Part shown: one piece after another, positions 27,903 through 38,732 of the stretch
Layout: the number at the start of each line of letters is the position of its first letter
Position numbering within the stretch: the stretch's first letter is position 1
Assembly (NCBI GenBank): GCA_944384235.1
Contig: CALWSP010000025.1
Location: 124,001-188,000, forward strand
Source of the DNA: an uncultured Clostridia bacterium
Lineage (GTDB): Bacteria; Bacillota; Clostridia; Lachnospirales; CAG-274
Length of the DNA stretch: 64,000 nt
Reading direction: 5' to 3'
Notes under the pieces: generated by a model
The model's database searches: none
The model's input: the letters and a program-made list of their open reading frames with translations, nothing else
What the model was told of the DNA's origin: nothing
Translations under genes and position numbers: made by a program

Positions 27903-29065
27903 TTAAACTCCCCCTTAATAAACTCAATTAAAACGCTTTTTTCGTTTTTTTCTGGATACTTCATAACATAATCTAAAGCACTATTTAATGCCACACCAAT
28001 ATCCTTTCCACTAATTCCAATTTCTATAATATCTTTTCCATTTATATCCAGCTCAGCTAAAGAACAACAGTCTTTTTTAATAAACTCAATTAAATTAAGC
28101 TCTTTTTCCATACTAGAGTTTTTAATTGCCCCAATAACTTCAATTAACCTAAAAAGGTTTTCTTCTACAAGGCTTTTTAATTTTCTTAAATCATATAAAC
28201 TCTCTATTTTATAATCTCTATATTTAGCTATTGTTACCATAGCTGAAATAGTCTTGTTGTCAGCTTTAAGTCTTTTCATAATCTTTTTAATTTGGTTAAA
28301 ATCAATTTCTTTAAATAAATATGATAGCCTAACAACTATGTCTTGACTTAATTTGTTTAAAACAAAATAGTCATTTTCCTTCCCTAAAATTTCAGGTAGA
28401 AAAAATTCTGTCATACCAGAGTTTAGTAAAATCTCCATTCTCTCGTTGTGGCTTGATAAAATCAACTTAAAAAACTCATCTCTAATTCTTTCTATGCTAA
28501 TATTTTTTATAAGACTAGCATTTTCTTTTAAAGCCTTTAATGTTTCATCTTCAATAATAAAATCAAGTTGAGCCGAAAATCTAACAGCTCTCATCATTCT
28601 AAGAGCATCTTCTTGAAACCTTTTAGCAGGCTCGCCAACGCCTTTTATAACTTTGTTTTTAATGTCCTCTTGTCCACCAAAGTAGTCAACAAAACCATTT
28701 TTTTCATTGTAAGCTATTGCATTTACAGTAAAATCTCTCCTTGATAAATCACCAGAAAGCTTGTCCGTAAAAATAACTTCCTCGGGGTGTCTGTTGTCCT
28801 TATACTCTCCATCAATTCTGTAAGTTGTAACTTCGTATGCAACTTTGTCAATAACAACGCTAACAGTTCCGTGTTCAATGCCAGTATCAACAGTATGGTG
28901 AAATATTTTTTTAACATCTTCAGGAAGTGCAGATGTAGTTATATCGTAGTCGTGAGGGTTTTTACCCATTAAATAGTCCCTAACACAACCTCCCACAATA
29001 TATGCTTCAAAGCCATTTTTGTTTAAACTATCTAAAATAAATTTAACACTTTCTGGTAAATTCAT
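27887..29065 (-). CDS. cca: CCA tRNA nucleotidyltransferase
   Basis: The 392-residue class II nucleotidyltransferase adds or repairs the CCA end of tRNAs. The N-terminal YIVGGCVRDYLMGKNPHDYD carries the GG and DxD metal site, followed by GTVSVVIDKVAYEVTTYRIDGEY and RRDFTVNAIAYNE. The helical neck motif EDALRMMRAVRFSAQLDF selects bases. I see no HD phosphohydrolase domain. SDR overlap at the 3' end suggests cotranscription. Confidence 0.95.
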   Translation of the reverse strand: MNLPESVKFILDSLNKNGFEAYIVGGCVRDYLMGKNPHDYDITTSALPEDVKKIFHHTVDTGIEHGTVSVVIDKVAYEVTTYRIDGEYKDNRHPEEVIFTDKLSGDLSRRDFTVNAIAYNEKNGFVDYFGGQEDIKNKVIKGVGEPAKRFQEDALRMMRAVRFSAQLDFIIEDETLKALKENASLIKNISIERIRDEFFKLILSSHNERMEILLNSGMTEFFLPEILGKENDYFVLNKLSQDIVVRLSYLFKEIDFNQIKKIMKRLKADNKTISAMVTIAKYRDYKIESLYDLRKLKSLVEENLFRLIEVIGAIKNSSMEKELNLIEFIKKDCCSLAELDINGKDIIEIGISGKDIGVALNSALDYVMKYPEKNEKSVLIEFIKGEFKWQKH

Positions 29066-29133
29066 AACCTAATAACTCCTTTTAAAAATCTAAGTTAATA
29101 TTACCACATTTAAATAATAATATCAATCAACTA

Positions 29134-29162
29134 TTGATAAATAGCGAAAAAATGATTATAAT
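29134..29162 (+). promoter_or_regulatory. Promoter of walR-walK
   Basis: TTGATA (29134-29139) and TATAAT (29157-29162) are 17 bases apart. A strong AGGAGG precedes ATG 29189. Confidence 0.8.
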
Positions 29163-29188
29163 TATATTATAGAATAGGAGGTTTAAAA

Positions 29189-29875
29189 ATGGCAAAAGTT
29201 TTAGTAGTAGATGATGAAATTAGCATTGTAAACATAATTTCGCTTAATCTAAAAAAAGAAGGCTATGAAGTTTTAACAGCCCTTGATGGCGAAGAAGGTT
29301 TGTCCCTTGCTCTAAATAAAAATCCAGATTTAATTCTTTTAGACATAATGATGCCAAAAATGGACGGCTACGAAGTTTGTAGAAAAATAAGAGAAAAAAG
29401 TAATGTCCCAATAATTATGTTAACAGCAAGAGCTGATGAAGTAGATAAAGTAATAGGTCTTGAAATGGGAGCAGATGACTATGTTACAAAGCCTTTTGGC
29501 AACAGAGAACTTATGGCAAGAGTTAAAGCACACTTAAGAAGAAGCTCCGCAAAAGAAATCTCTAAAGAACAGTCAAATGTTCAAACCTTTGGCGATATAA
29601 CAATAGATTTTGAAAGATATGAAGTAACAAAAAGAGGCGAACAAATTAACCTCACAATGAGAGAATTTGAGCTTTTATCCTTTTTAGCCACTCAAAGCCC
29701 TCAAATTTTTAATAGAGAAACTCTTTTAGAAAAAGTTTGGGGCTATGAATATTTTGGTGATGTTAGAGCAGTTGATGTAACAATAAGAAGATTAAGAGAA
29801 AAAATAGAAGATGATGATAAAAAGCCAAAATATATAATCACAAAAAGAGGCATCGGCTATTACTTTAGCTCATAA
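29189..29875 (+). CDS. walR: OmpR-family response regulator, WalR-like
   Basis: The 228-residue protein has a receiver domain (DDE near residue 10, phosphoacceptor in LDIMMPKMDGYE, Thr in MLTARADEVDK, Lys in VTKPF). A winged-helix domain with REFELLSFLA and VDVTIRRLREKIE follows. Overall it is closest to WalR/YycF and PhoP-type regulators, which in low-GC Gram-positives control wall metabolism. The partner kinase follows 12 bases later. The walHIJ accessory genes are not present, so the symbol is a best guess. Confidence 0.85.
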   Translation: MAKVLVVDDEISIVNIISLNLKKEGYEVLTALDGEEGLSLALNKNPDLILLDIMMPKMDGYEVCRKIREKSNVPIIMLTARADEVDKVIGLEMGADDYVTKPFGNRELMARVKAHLRRSSAKEISKEQSNVQTFGDITIDFERYEVTKRGEQINLTMREFELLSFLATQSPQIFNRETLLEKVWGYEYFGDVRAVDVTIRRLREKIEDDDKKPKYIITKRGIGYYFSS

Positions 29876-29887
29876 TAGAGGTAAAAT

Positions 29888-31675
29888 ATGAAAAGCATTC
29901 GTTGGCGACTAGTTTTTATGTACCTTTCTTTAGTTTTCATAGTAATGATAATGACAGGCACATTTATAATAGTTAGCACAGAAAACCAAGAAAATAAAAA
30001 AGCATCAAACGAACTAAGGCAATGTGCAATTTACATTCAAGAACAAGTAATAGAGCAATACGACTCTAGATACTATCAAGATAGCCTTGTAAACTTGTCC
30101 ATTGTAAGTTCAACACTTAGAAACATTAACGCAAGCATAATAGACATTAAAGGCAACACAGTTGCAAGCTCAACTAACACTGAACAGTCAGACTTTCAAC
30201 AATATAAAAACTCTGCTGTTATTTCAGCCTTAAACGGAAACGAGGAATTTTCCCCAAAAAGTAAAATAATAGATTCTTTAGGCCAAGAAAAACTAGTAAT
30301 GAGCTATGCCTATCCTTGCTTAAATGAGGAAAATAAAGTAGAATATGTGGTCTTTGTTCAAATGTCCTCAGAGGCAATACAAGAAACCATACTTCAAACA
30401 ACTAGAACAATTTTAATAGGAATTACAATCTCTCTTTTTGTAACAGCCATTTTAGGCTTGCTCTTTGCAAACACAATAACAACACCAATAGCAATGTTAA
30501 CAAAAAAAGCAAATCTTATGGCTAAAGGCCACTTAAACCAAAAAGCGGTTGTTAAAGGAAGCGATGAAATAGGCCAGCTAACAAAAAGCTTTAACACTAT
30601 GGCAAAAGAATTAAGAAAAAAAATTGCCGAAAGTGAGGACCAAAGAAACAAACTAGAAATTGTTCTCCACAATATGACAGACGGCATTTTAGCCTTTGAT
30701 GAAAATGGAAATTTAATTCATATAAACCGTTCTGTTTATGATATGCTAGAAATAGATAACATAAAAATAACTTTAAATTGGCTTTTATCCCTTTTAAACA
30801 TTAATTTAAACGATGTAAATAACGACACAATAAAAGAATATGTAATAAACGGGAAAGAAGATAAATACATCTCTGTTGCAATAATTCCATATACAATTAA
30901 TAAAAAGAAAAAAAATATTAACGGAGTTGTGGCAGTTTTGCACGATATAACAAAACATAGGCAGCTAGATAATATGCGTCAGGAATTTGTTGCAAATGTT
31001 AGCCACGAAATTGGAACGCCTTTAACAACAATAAAAGGCTACACAGAGCTTTTGTTAGATGGTGCTGTTGATGATAAAAATATGGCAATGGAATTTTTAA
31101 AAGAAATAAATGTTGCAGCAGATAGAATGAAACTTTTAAGAGATGATTTGCTAGATTTATCTAGGTTTGATACAAAAGTAAACAAATTAAATATGGAAGA
31201 TGTAAATTTAGTGTCCCTTGTTTCTAGTTGTTGCAGACAAAATCTAATTGTAGCAGAAAATAAAGAACAAAATATAATCTTTAATCCACCAAAAAAACCT
31301 ATGTATATTTATGCTGACGCAGCAAGAATAAACCAAGTTATAACAAATATTCTTTCAAATGCCCTTAAATATAGCGAAAAAAGAACAAATGTCAACATTC
31401 GCTTAAAAGAAATAAATAATACCTACCACCTTGAAATAGAAGATAACGGAATAGGTATGCCTAAAGAAGCTCTTGAAAGAATATTTGATAGGTTTTATAG
31501 AGTAGATAAAGCAAGAAGTAGAGCTATGGGCGGAAACGGCCTTGGCCTAGCCATAGTAAAAGAAATAATGGACGCACATAACGGAAAAATAGAAGTAGAT
31601 TCTATCCTAGGAATAGGAACTATAATGACCTTAATTTTCCCAAAAAGCGACTTAGCAGATGAATATTATGTATAA
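29888..31675 (+). CDS. walK: Sensor histidine kinase, WalK-like
   Basis: The 595-residue membrane kinase has helix 1 at about 8-28, an extracellular sensor domain, helix 2 at about 173-195, HAMP (TTPIAMLTKKANLMA and following), a PAS domain at about 255-355, HisKA, and HATPase with N box ITNILSNALKYS, DNGIGMP and GGNGLGLAI. The H box reads FVANVSHEIGTPLTT: the phosphoacceptor His is kept, but Gly replaces the Arg/Leu usual in HE(I/L)RTPLT. It forms a two-gene unit with walR. Confidence 0.87.
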   Translation: MKSIRWRLVFMYLSLVFIVMIMTGTFIIVSTENQENKKASNELRQCAIYIQEQVIEQYDSRYYQDSLVNLSIVSSTLRNINASIIDIKGNTVASSTNTEQSDFQQYKNSAVISALNGNEEFSPKSKIIDSLGQEKLVMSYAYPCLNEENKVEYVVFVQMSSEAIQETILQTTRTILIGITISLFVTAILGLLFANTITTPIAMLTKKANLMAKGHLNQKAVVKGSDEIGQLTKSFNTMAKELRKKIAESEDQRNKLEIVLHNMTDGILAFDENGNLIHINRSVYDMLEIDNIKITLNWLLSLLNINLNDVNNDTIKEYVINGKEDKYISVAIIPYTINKKKKNINGVVAVLHDITKHRQLDNMRQEFVANVSHEIGTPLTTIKGYTELLLDGAVDDKNMAMEFLKEINVAADRMKLLRDDLLDLSRFDTKVNKLNMEDVNLVSLVSSCCRQNLIVAENKEQNIIFNPPKKPMYIYADAARINQVITNILSNALKYSEKRTNVNIRLKEINNTYHLEIEDNGIGMPKEALERIFDRFYRVDKARSRAMGGNGLGLAIVKEIMDAHNGKIEVDSILGIGTIMTLIFPKSDLADEYYV

Positions 31676-31724
31676 TTAAATAAAACTATATCCCTTTTTA
31701 TCTAACATTGGCGTACAAAATAGT

Positions 31725-31753
31725 TTGACATTTATAAATTTGTATGCTATCCT
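31725..31753 (+). promoter_or_regulatory. Promoter of the cold-shock gene
   Basis: TTGACA (31725-31730) and TATCCT (31748-31753) are 17 bases apart, leaving a leader of about 45 bases. Confidence 0.75.
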
Positions 31754-31805
31754 TATTTTGTAATCAATCAATTGATTATAAGTTTATTTTTAGGAGGAAC
31801 TGTTA

Positions 31806-32006
31806 ATGAATAAGGGAACAGTTAAATGGTTTAACGCTGAAAAAGGCTTTGGTTTTATTTCTGTTGACGGTGGAAATGATGTTTTTGTACACTTTTCAGC
31901 AATAAACACAGATGGCTACAAAACTTTAGAAGAAGGCCAAAAAGTAGAATTTGACATTGTAGATGGTGCAAAAGGCCCACAAGCAGCAAATGTCACTCGT
32001 TTATAA
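31806..32006 (+). CDS. cspA: Cold-shock-domain RNA/DNA-binding protein
   Basis: The 66-residue OB-fold protein has [15 protein letters not shown] with RNP1 and VFVHFSAI with RNP2. It is of normal length for bacterial Csp proteins, which act as RNA chaperones. An AGGAGG SD lies 7 bases before the ATG. It is monocistronic between its own promoter and a strong terminator. Confidence 0.97.
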   Translation: MNKGTVKWFNAEKGFGFISVDGGNDVFVHFSAINTDGYKTLEEGQKVEFDIVDGAKGPQAANVTRL

Positions 32007-32074
32007 TCGCAATTTGATTTAACATAGATTTTAATTTTATAGATTTATTTTAACATTACATTCTGGTTATAACA

Positions 32075-32108
32075 AAAAGGAGGTTCTTAGAACCTCCTTT
32101 CTTTTTTT
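32075..32108. terminator. Bidirectional terminator between csp and the glycosyltransferase gene
   Basis: A long perfect stem (about 32076-32086 with 32090-32100, sequence AAAGGAGGTT type) with a very short loop has U-type runs on both strands (CTTTTTTT and TTTTTG). Confidence 0.87.
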
Positions 32109-33042
32109 ACATATCTTTACTTTGGTTTTTAGCTACTTCATTTAACCTATATTCAAAAGTTTGCTTGTCCTTGCTAACAATAGTGCTTAAAATCATTCCA
32201 CTAAAATAACACTGTATAGCGGCCACAAATGTAAACCCACAAACAATTAGTGTCGGGAAGTTTGGCACAGCACCAATTTTTAAATACGTTATAAAAACTG
32301 GCACAAAAAAGGCTAAAGCTAAAATAGCTAATATAAAGGCAATAAACCCAAAAAATTTAGCTGGCTTGTAGTTTTTGTAAAGCCTAATAATTGTTAAAAT
32401 AACTTTCATACCATCTGAATAAGTGTTTAACTTAGACTCACTGCCTTCTACCCTGTCCCTGTAATCAACAACAACATTTTCCACAAACATATTTTTATCA
32501 ATAGCGTGAATAGTCATTTCTGTTTCAATTTCAAATCCCTTTGATAAAACTGGATATGTTTTAACAAAGTTGTAGCTAAAAGCTCTTAAACCTGTCATTA
32601 TGTCTTTAATGTCGCTTTTAAACAAAAAGTTAATACTGCTTCTAACTATGGAATTGCCAAAGTTGTGAAAAGGTCTTTTGTTTTCAGTAAAATAAGTAGA
32701 AGATAACCTGTCCCCAACAACCATATCAACTTTTTTCTTTAACACTAAATCCACCATTTCTGGCACAGGCTCAACAGGGTATGTGTCGTCGCCATCAGTC
32801 ATAATGTAACACATAGCATCTATTTCTCTAAACATTCTCCTAATAACATTGCCCTTTCCCTGCTGATATTCGTATCTAACAATAGCCCCAGCCTGCCTTG
32901 CAATTTCGTCAGTTCCATCGTTAGAATTGTTGTCATAAACATAAATTTTAGCCTCAGGCAAAATTCTTTTATAATCTTCTACAACCTTTTTTATAGTCTT
33001 GCTTTCATTATAACAAGGTATTAAAACTGCAATCTTGTCCAA
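32107..33042 (-). CDS. Family 2 glycosyltransferase, dolichol-phosphate-type, membrane anchored
   Basis: The 311-residue protein has a GT-A domain with IPCYNESKTIKKVV, the DNNSNDGT loop, TDGDDTYP (DxD metal site) and a FEIETEMTIHA segment. Two C-terminal membrane helices follow (about residues 228-250 and 258-285). The layout resembles DPM1/GtrB-like polyprenyl-phosphate sugar transferases. It lies 12 bases after a large membrane protein gene that could use its lipid-linked sugar. Confidence 0.88.
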   Translation of the reverse strand: MDKIAVLIPCYNESKTIKKVVEDYKRILPEAKIYVYDNNSNDGTDEIARQAGAIVRYEYQQGKGNVIRRMFREIDAMCYIMTDGDDTYPVEPVPEMVDLVLKKKVDMVVGDRLSSTYFTENKRPFHNFGNSIVRSSINFLFKSDIKDIMTGLRAFSYNFVKTYPVLSKGFEIETEMTIHAIDKNMFVENVVVDYRDRVEGSESKLNTYSDGMKVILTIIRLYKNYKPAKFFGFIAFILAILALAFFVPVFITYLKIGAVPNFPTLIVCGFTFVAAIQCYFSGMILSTIVSKDKQTFEYRLNEVAKNQSKDM

Positions 33043-33054
33043 TTTAAAATCCTC

Positions 33055-35169
33055 CTATGCCCAAAATTGAATTAAAGATGCTATCTTCCAAAAAACAGAT
33101 GGGTTTGTATCTGCTGGGTTAAAATACTCTCCACCAACTGCTATTGCAAATGCAACATACATAGAAATAATAAACCCAATAAATATAAAACTCTTTAAAA
33201 CTTTTAATAGCTCGCCTTTTAAATATTTGTTGTAAAGAGCATATATAATAATTATACTAGCAAGCATTAAAAGCCAGCAAAAATCTAAGAAATATCTTGA
33301 CAAAATTCCTGCCATAATTGAGTCAGCACAAGCAATAACAACAGAAAATATAATTAATAATAAACTAAATGCCCATAAATTAACTTTTTTAATTTCATCT
33401 TTTGCTTTAAAAATTAAAAACACTATAAATATAATTGGCGTAAAAAAGAATGCACCACCATAAGTTGCTTCTCTTATGTTCGTTCCCATAAAATATGTTT
33501 CAAATTTAGTTGAAGAAACATAAGGGAATATACCTTTAATATTAAGTGGCTGAATAAAATAATAAAATAATCCTTGAGGTATTCTAAATATGTTAACTCC
33601 TCTAGATGTCATATCATTTGTTGTTAAGTTGTAATTTGCTCCAAAGTCAAATATTGAACCAAACCTTGCATAGTTGTAATAAAACATAAATAAAGCAAAA
33701 ACTACAATAGGTAAAGCAAAAGAAACGCTTTCTAACACACTGCTTTTAGAAAATAATCTTCTTTCTTTAAAAACAACTTTCCAAAAAATTGGAATTGCAA
33801 GAAATAAAGAAAGTAATAGTTGAGGTCTACAACCAGCAATTAAAGCCATAAATAAAGACCCTAAAAATAACTTTTTCTTGCTTAATTTTCCGTTTTTACT
33901 TTCTTCATCAACTGCCTCAATCCATAAATGTAAGCCCATAATTGCAAAGGTAAGAGCCATAAAAATAGGTAATGTGTATAAATCTGGCCAAATAACTACA
34001 CAAGCAGTTCCAATGCAATTAATAAATAAAGTTGTCATAATTATATATAATAAAAACGGAATTTTAAAGCCCTTTTCTATAAAACGCCTTGTAACGCTAT
34101 ACATAAGTAAATAACTAAATAAAATAAAAAATGGTATTATAGCTAAAATACAATTAAAAGGAATTAACTCCATATCTCCAAATAATTTTGCTGGAACATT
34201 AAAAATAAGTGCTGGAACAATTCCAAAATAAACATAATACTTTCCTTCAAAATAAGCGTGGTCCCAACTAGCGTGAACATCTTTTTCATATCTTTCTTCC
34301 TTGTCGTAAGGGTTGTCAAGCTCAGCAAGTTTTGAATCTGGAACTTCATCTAAATAAAAATGTCCGTCTATAATAGCCTCAGCAAGCCTATTATACTGTT
34401 TTTGATGATAAACTGTGTTGTAAACATAAGTTGGGTTAATAAACGAAGCACTCATCATAATAATAGACTGAATAATAACTAAAATAAAAAGTAAAATACA
34501 TTGTTTTGGCCTTTTAAAATTTAACTCATATTCATAAAACTTTGACTTTGGCCTAATTATATATAAAATTGAAATAATAAAAAACAAAGCAAATACCCTT
34601 ATAAAACTAAAATTAAATGGAATAGGCTTGTTTATTGCTATCGAATTTATTCTAAACTCCTTGTTTTCAAGGTTTTTAAACTCAATAGTCATATTTTTTG
34701 TTTCGCCTTTTAAATAAACAGGTATGTACTTAGTTCTTTCAACGTCGCTAACAACACTTCTTTCAGGCATATAAATGCCCTTTTTGTTGCTTTTGTCGTC
34801 AATAATTAACTTGGCTTTAACAAGTTTGTTTGCCTTTGATTTTTTAATTTCATAAAAATCTTTTTTCTTTTGGCTTTTTGAACTTTCTTCGTTAAAAACC
34901 ATATCTATATAAACATTTTTAACTTCTTTATTTATGTCTTTAAAAAATATTTTTGCATCATTGTCTTTAAAATAAAAAACTGAATTTCCCTTAGCCTCAA
35001 TTGAAGAATTAATATCAGCATCGTTTAAATATGTAACATCATAAGAAAAACTTTGATAAAATCTAAAATTAAATAATGTAACTTCAAGAAAAACAACTAA
35101 AACAAAAAAATATATATAAACCACATTTCTGTTTTTTATCATTTTCTTTAAAAAATCTTTGTTTAACAT
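33055..35169 (-). CDS. Large multi-pass membrane protein, possible GT-C-type glycosyltransferase
   Basis: The 704-residue protein starts at 35169 after AAAGGAGG; an upstream frame to 35220 has no SD. One N-terminal helix is followed by an extracytoplasmic domain of about 150 residues, then about ten or more hydrophobic helices. A hydrophilic loop after the second helix carries DEVPDSKLAELDNPYDKEER. Pairing with a dolichol-phosphate-type transferase suggests it moves a sugar to a wall polymer or protein, as in GtrABC-like or Pmt-like systems. I do not recognise a specific family, so the function is an inference from context only. Confidence 0.7.
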   Translation of the reverse strand: MLNKDFLKKMIKNRNVVYIYFFVLVVFLEVTLFNFRFYQSFSYDVTYLNDADINSSIEAKGNSVFYFKDNDAKIFFKDINKEVKNVYIDMVFNEESSKSQKKKDFYEIKKSKANKLVKAKLIIDDKSNKKGIYMPERSVVSDVERTKYIPVYLKGETKNMTIEFKNLENKEFRINSIAINKPIPFNFSFIRVFALFFIISILYIIRPKSKFYEYELNFKRPKQCILLFILVIIQSIIMMSASFINPTYVYNTVYHQKQYNRLAEAIIDGHFYLDEVPDSKLAELDNPYDKEERYEKDVHASWDHAYFEGKYYVYFGIVPALIFNVPAKLFGDMELIPFNCILAIIPFFILFSYLLMYSVTRRFIEKGFKIPFLLYIIMTTLFINCIGTACVVIWPDLYTLPIFMALTFAIMGLHLWIEAVDEESKNGKLSKKKLFLGSLFMALIAGCRPQLLLSLFLAIPIFWKVVFKERRLFSKSSVLESVSFALPIVVFALFMFYYNYARFGSIFDFGANYNLTTNDMTSRGVNIFRIPQGLFYYFIQPLNIKGIFPYVSSTKFETYFMGTNIREATYGGAFFFTPIIFIVFLIFKAKDEIKKVNLWAFSLLLIIFSVVIACADSIMAGILSRYFLDFCWLLMLASIIIIYALYNKYLKGELLKVLKSFIFIGFIISMYVAFAIAVGGEYFNPADTNPSVFWKIASLIQFWA

Positions 35170-35247
35170 ATATCTATACCTCCTTTGAATAATTATAAAG
35201 CATTTAAAATTTAGTGTCAATAAAAAACACCTTTTTAGAATAATAAC

Positions 35248-35276
35248 TTGAAATATATATAAATAAATGTTAAAAT
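35248..35276 (+). promoter_or_regulatory. Promoter of yebC
   Basis: TTGAAA (35248-35253) and TAAAAT (35271-35276) are 17 bases apart upstream of the SD TTGGAGG and ATG 35317. Confidence 0.7.
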
Positions 35277-35316
35277 TATATTGTTTTTAAATTTTAAAAA
35301 AATTGGAGGTTTGAAA

Positions 35317-36042
35317 ATGAGTGGACATTCTAAGTTTGCTAACATAAAACATAAAAAAGAAAAAAATGATGCTGCAAAAGGTAAAATATTCACAGTAATT
35401 GGTAGAGAACTTGCAGTTGCAGTTAAGGCAGGCGGTCCAGACCCCAATAGCAATTCAAGGTTAAGAGATGCAATTGCAAAAGCAAAATCTAATAATATGC
35501 CTAATGATACAATCGAAAGAAGCATTAAAAAGGCCGCTGGCGACCTTGAAGCAGTAAACTACGAAGCAATCACATACGAAGGATATGGCCCAAAAGGCGT
35601 TGCTGTAATTGTTGAAACCTTAACAGATAATAAAAACCGTTCTGCTGCTAATGTAAGAAGTGCTTTCACAAAAGGCGGCGGAAATATGGGAACAACTGGC
35701 TGTGTTAGCTTTATGTTTGACGAAAAAGGCCAAATAATAATCGAAAAAAATGAAGATTTAAATATGGAAAATTTAGAAATGCTTGCAATTGAAGCTGGAG
35801 CTGAAGATATAATAGAAGAAGAGGATAGTGTTGAAGTTTTAACTTCCCCTGAAGATTTTTCTGCGGTAAGAGAAGCTCTTGAAAAAGCTGGAATAGAAAT
35901 GGTACAAGCTGAAATTTCTATGATTCCACAAACATACACAGCTTTAACTGATGAAGAAGACATTAAAAAAATGAATAAACTTCTTGATTTATTAGACGCT
36001 GATGATGATGTTAAAAATGTATACCATAATTTAGAACAATAA
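35317..36042 (+). CDS. yebC: YebC/PmpR family protein
   Basis: The 241-residue soluble protein begins [20 protein letters not shown], the strict family signature, with the start at 35317 behind GGAGG. A three-domain acidic protein follows, including [20 protein letters not shown] and GCVSFMF. Family members were described as transcriptional regulators and more recently as ribosome-associated factors for difficult peptide sequences, so the role is not settled. It is a single gene ended by a strong terminator. Confidence 0.95.
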   Translation: MSGHSKFANIKHKKEKNDAAKGKIFTVIGRELAVAVKAGGPDPNSNSRLRDAIAKAKSNNMPNDTIERSIKKAAGDLEAVNYEAITYEGYGPKGVAVIVETLTDNKNRSAANVRSAFTKGGGNMGTTGCVSFMFDEKGQIIIEKNEDLNMENLEMLAIEAGAEDIIEEEDSVEVLTSPEDFSAVREALEKAGIEMVQAEISMIPQTYTALTDEEDIKKMNKLLDLLDADDDVKNVYHNLEQ

Positions 36043-36043
36043 T

Positions 36044-36069
36044 AAAACCCCCTTTTAAAGGGGGTTTTT
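36044..36069. terminator. Bidirectional terminator between yebC and valS
   Basis: AAAACCCCC (36044-36052) pairs with GGGGGTTTT from 36060, with further pairing possible in between. Each side has A/T runs, and both flanking genes end here convergently. Confidence 0.88.
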
Positions 36070-36070
36070 G

Positions 36071-38698
36071 TTAATTAAATTTAGCTAATTGTTCTTCAAC
36101 GCTTTTAAGCATACCGCTATATTTTTCAAATTTAGCCTTTTCTTCCTTAATTACCTTCTCAGGTGCTTTAGCAACAAAGCCCTCGTTAGATAATTTCTTT
36201 TCAACTCTTTCCACTTCTTTAATAAGTTTTTCTCTTTCCTTGTTAAGTCTTTCTTTTTCTTTTTCAATGTCCACAAGCTCAGCAAATGGCATATAAATTA
36301 CACCACTGTTAATAGGTGTAGAAATTGCATCTTCTTCAATTCCAACCTTGTCAGTTTGAACAAAAACTTCACTAGCATAAGCAAGAGGTGCAAAGAAAAC
36401 TTTTCCTTTTTCAAAAATGTTTCTAACTTCTTCGCTTTCACTAACAACAAAAACGTTAGTTTTTCTGCTTGGAACAACATTCATTTCAGCTCTAATGTTT
36501 CTAATAGACTTAATAGCCTCTTTCATAAGCTCAATAGATTTTTCGTCTTCTTCAAAGGAAAATCTTTCTTCAAATTCTGGCCATTTAGAATACATAATAG
36601 TTTCTTCTTCGCTCTGAACTGCTGTAAATATTTCCTCTGTAACAAAAGGCATAAATGGGTGTAACATTTTTAAAGCATTAATAAGAACAGTCTTTAAAGT
36701 CCATAAAGCAGCGTTTCTAGTTGGGTCCTCTTGGTTATATAATCTAGGCTTAACCATTTCTATATACCAGTCGCAATACTCGTCCCAAATAAAATCATAT
36801 ACATTTTGAACTGCAATACCAAGCTCGTAAGAATCAAGGTTTGAAGTAACATTTTTAGCTAAAGAGTTAACCTTGCTAAGAATCCACTTGTCAGCAGCTG
36901 TAAGCTCAGATAACTCGCAACTAGGGTTTTCATCACCAATGTGCATCATAACAAACCTAGAAGCATTCCATAACTTGTTAGCAAAGTTTTTGCTGCTTTC
37001 AACTCTTTCGTTGTAAAATCTCATATCATTACCAGGAGCATTTCCTGTAATTAAAGTTAATCTTAAAGCATCAGCTCCAGATTCTCTAATAATTTCAAGA
37101 GGGTCAATGCCGTTGCCAAGAGATTTACTCATCTTTCTACCTTGGCTATCTCTAACAAGGCCGTGAATAAGAACTGTTTTAAATGGAACTTCGCCCATTT
37201 GCTCCATAGCAGAAAATACCATTCTAACAACCCAGAAGAAAATAATATCATATCCTGTAACAAGAACACTTGTAGGGTAGAAATGCTCTAATTCTTCTGT
37301 CTTTTCAGGCCAACCTAAAGTTGAAAATGGCCATAAAGCTGAAGAAAACCAAGTATCTAAACAGTCCTCGTCTTGCTTTAAACTTGTGCTGCTACATTTT
37401 GGGCAACAACTTGGCTTGTCCTTGCTAACAATAACATTGCCACACTCACAATAATAAGCTGGAATTCTATGACCCCACCAAAGCTGACGAGATATACACC
37501 AATCGTGAATATCCTCTAACCAATGGGTATAAATTTTACCAAATCTGTCTGGAACAAACTTTAAATCCCCTTTGTAATAAGCGTTAAGAGCTGGCTTAGC
37601 AAGTTCCTCCATTTTAACAAACCATTGTTTTTTAATAAGAGGCTCAATAACAGCACCACACCTGTCGTGGGTACCAACAGAGTGGTTAATATCTTCTTTC
37701 TCAATAAAAAGACCCATTTCATCAAGCTCAGCAATAATCTGCTTTCTAGCTTCATATCTATCTAAACCTGCAAACTTGCCACCATTTTCGTTTATAGTTC
37801 CATCGTCATTTAAAATGTTAATCTTCTCAAGGTTGTGTCTTTCTCCAACCTCAAAGTCGTTAGGGTCGTGAGCTGGTGTAATCTTAACAACGCCTGTACC
37901 AAATTCCTTGTCAACATAACTGTCAGCAATAATAGGAATTTCTCTGTCAACAAAAGGAACAATACAAACCTTTCCAACTAAATCAGCGTATCTTTCATCT
38001 TCAGGGTTAACTGCTATTGCTGTGTCGCCTAACATAGTTTCTGGTCTAGTTGTAGCAAACTCTAAAAACATATCAGTGTCTTTAATAGGGTATTTAATGT
38101 GCCAGAAACCACCTTGCTTGTCCTCGTGTTCAACCTCTGCGTCAGAAATAGTAGTTTGGCAAGTTGGGCACCAGTTTATTAACTTCTCGCCCTGGTAAAT
38201 ATATCCTTTTTCATATAAATTGCAAAATACAGTTAAAACAGCGTCAGAAAGACCCTCGTCCATAGTAAATCTTTCTCTCTCCCAGTCACAAGAAGCACCT
38301 AACTTCTTTAACTGGTTTAAAATAGTTCCACCATATTCTTCTTTCCATTCCCAAGCTCTTTTCAAAAAGCCTTCTCTACCAAGAGTTTCTTTGTCAAGGC
38401 CTTCTTCACGCATTTTATTAACAATTTTAACTTCAGTTGAAATTGCAGCGTGGTCAGTTCCAGGAACCCAAAGTGCGTTGTATCCCTGCATTCTTTTCCA
38501 TCTAATAAGAATATCCTGCATAGTTTCGTCAAGAGCGTGACCCATATGAAGATGACCAGTTATATTTGGAGGTGGAATAACAATAGTAAAAGGTTCTTTA
38601 CTTTTGTCTACCTCAGCGTGAAAATAGCCTTTTTCCATCCAATGTTTGTATATTCTTTCTTCAATGGACGGGTCATAGCTTTTTGCCATTTCTCTCAT
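36071..38698 (-). CDS. valS: Valyl-tRNA synthetase
   Basis: The 875-residue class I synthetase charges tRNA-Val. The HIGH motif is [14 protein letters not shown] and the KMSKS motif [12 protein letters not shown]. The editing domain contains [15 protein letters not shown], and a C-terminal coiled coil is rich in Glu/Lys ([18 protein letters not shown]). The start at 38698 has AGGAGG ten bases upstream; the longer frame to 38731 runs into the leader. It is controlled by its own T-box. Confidence 0.97.
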   Translation of the reverse strand: MREMAKSYDPSIEERIYKHWMEKGYFHAEVDKSKEPFTIVIPPPNITGHLHMGHALDETMQDILIRWKRMQGYNALWVPGTDHAAISTEVKIVNKMREEGLDKETLGREGFLKRAWEWKEEYGGTILNQLKKLGASCDWERERFTMDEGLSDAVLTVFCNLYEKGYIYQGEKLINWCPTCQTTISDAEVEHEDKQGGFWHIKYPIKDTDMFLEFATTRPETMLGDTAIAVNPEDERYADLVGKVCIVPFVDREIPIIADSYVDKEFGTGVVKITPAHDPNDFEVGERHNLEKINILNDDGTINENGGKFAGLDRYEARKQIIAELDEMGLFIEKEDINHSVGTHDRCGAVIEPLIKKQWFVKMEELAKPALNAYYKGDLKFVPDRFGKIYTHWLEDIHDWCISRQLWWGHRIPAYYCECGNVIVSKDKPSCCPKCSSTSLKQDEDCLDTWFSSALWPFSTLGWPEKTEELEHFYPTSVLVTGYDIIFFWVVRMVFSAMEQMGEVPFKTVLIHGLVRDSQGRKMSKSLGNGIDPLEIIRESGADALRLTLITGNAPGNDMRFYNERVESSKNFANKLWNASRFVMMHIGDENPSCELSELTAADKWILSKVNSLAKNVTSNLDSYELGIAVQNVYDFIWDEYCDWYIEMVKPRLYNQEDPTRNAALWTLKTVLINALKMLHPFMPFVTEEIFTAVQSEEETIMYSKWPEFEERFSFEEDEKSIELMKEAIKSIRNIRAEMNVVPSRKTNVFVVSESEEVRNIFEKGKVFFAPLAYASEVFVQTDKVGIEEDAISTPINSGVIYMPFAELVDIEKEKERLNKEREKLIKEVERVEKKLSNEGFVAKAPEKVIKEEKAKFEKYSGMLKSVEEQLAKFN

Positions 38699-38732
38699 TT
38701 TTTTATTTCCTCCTAAAATTATATATTTCAAT

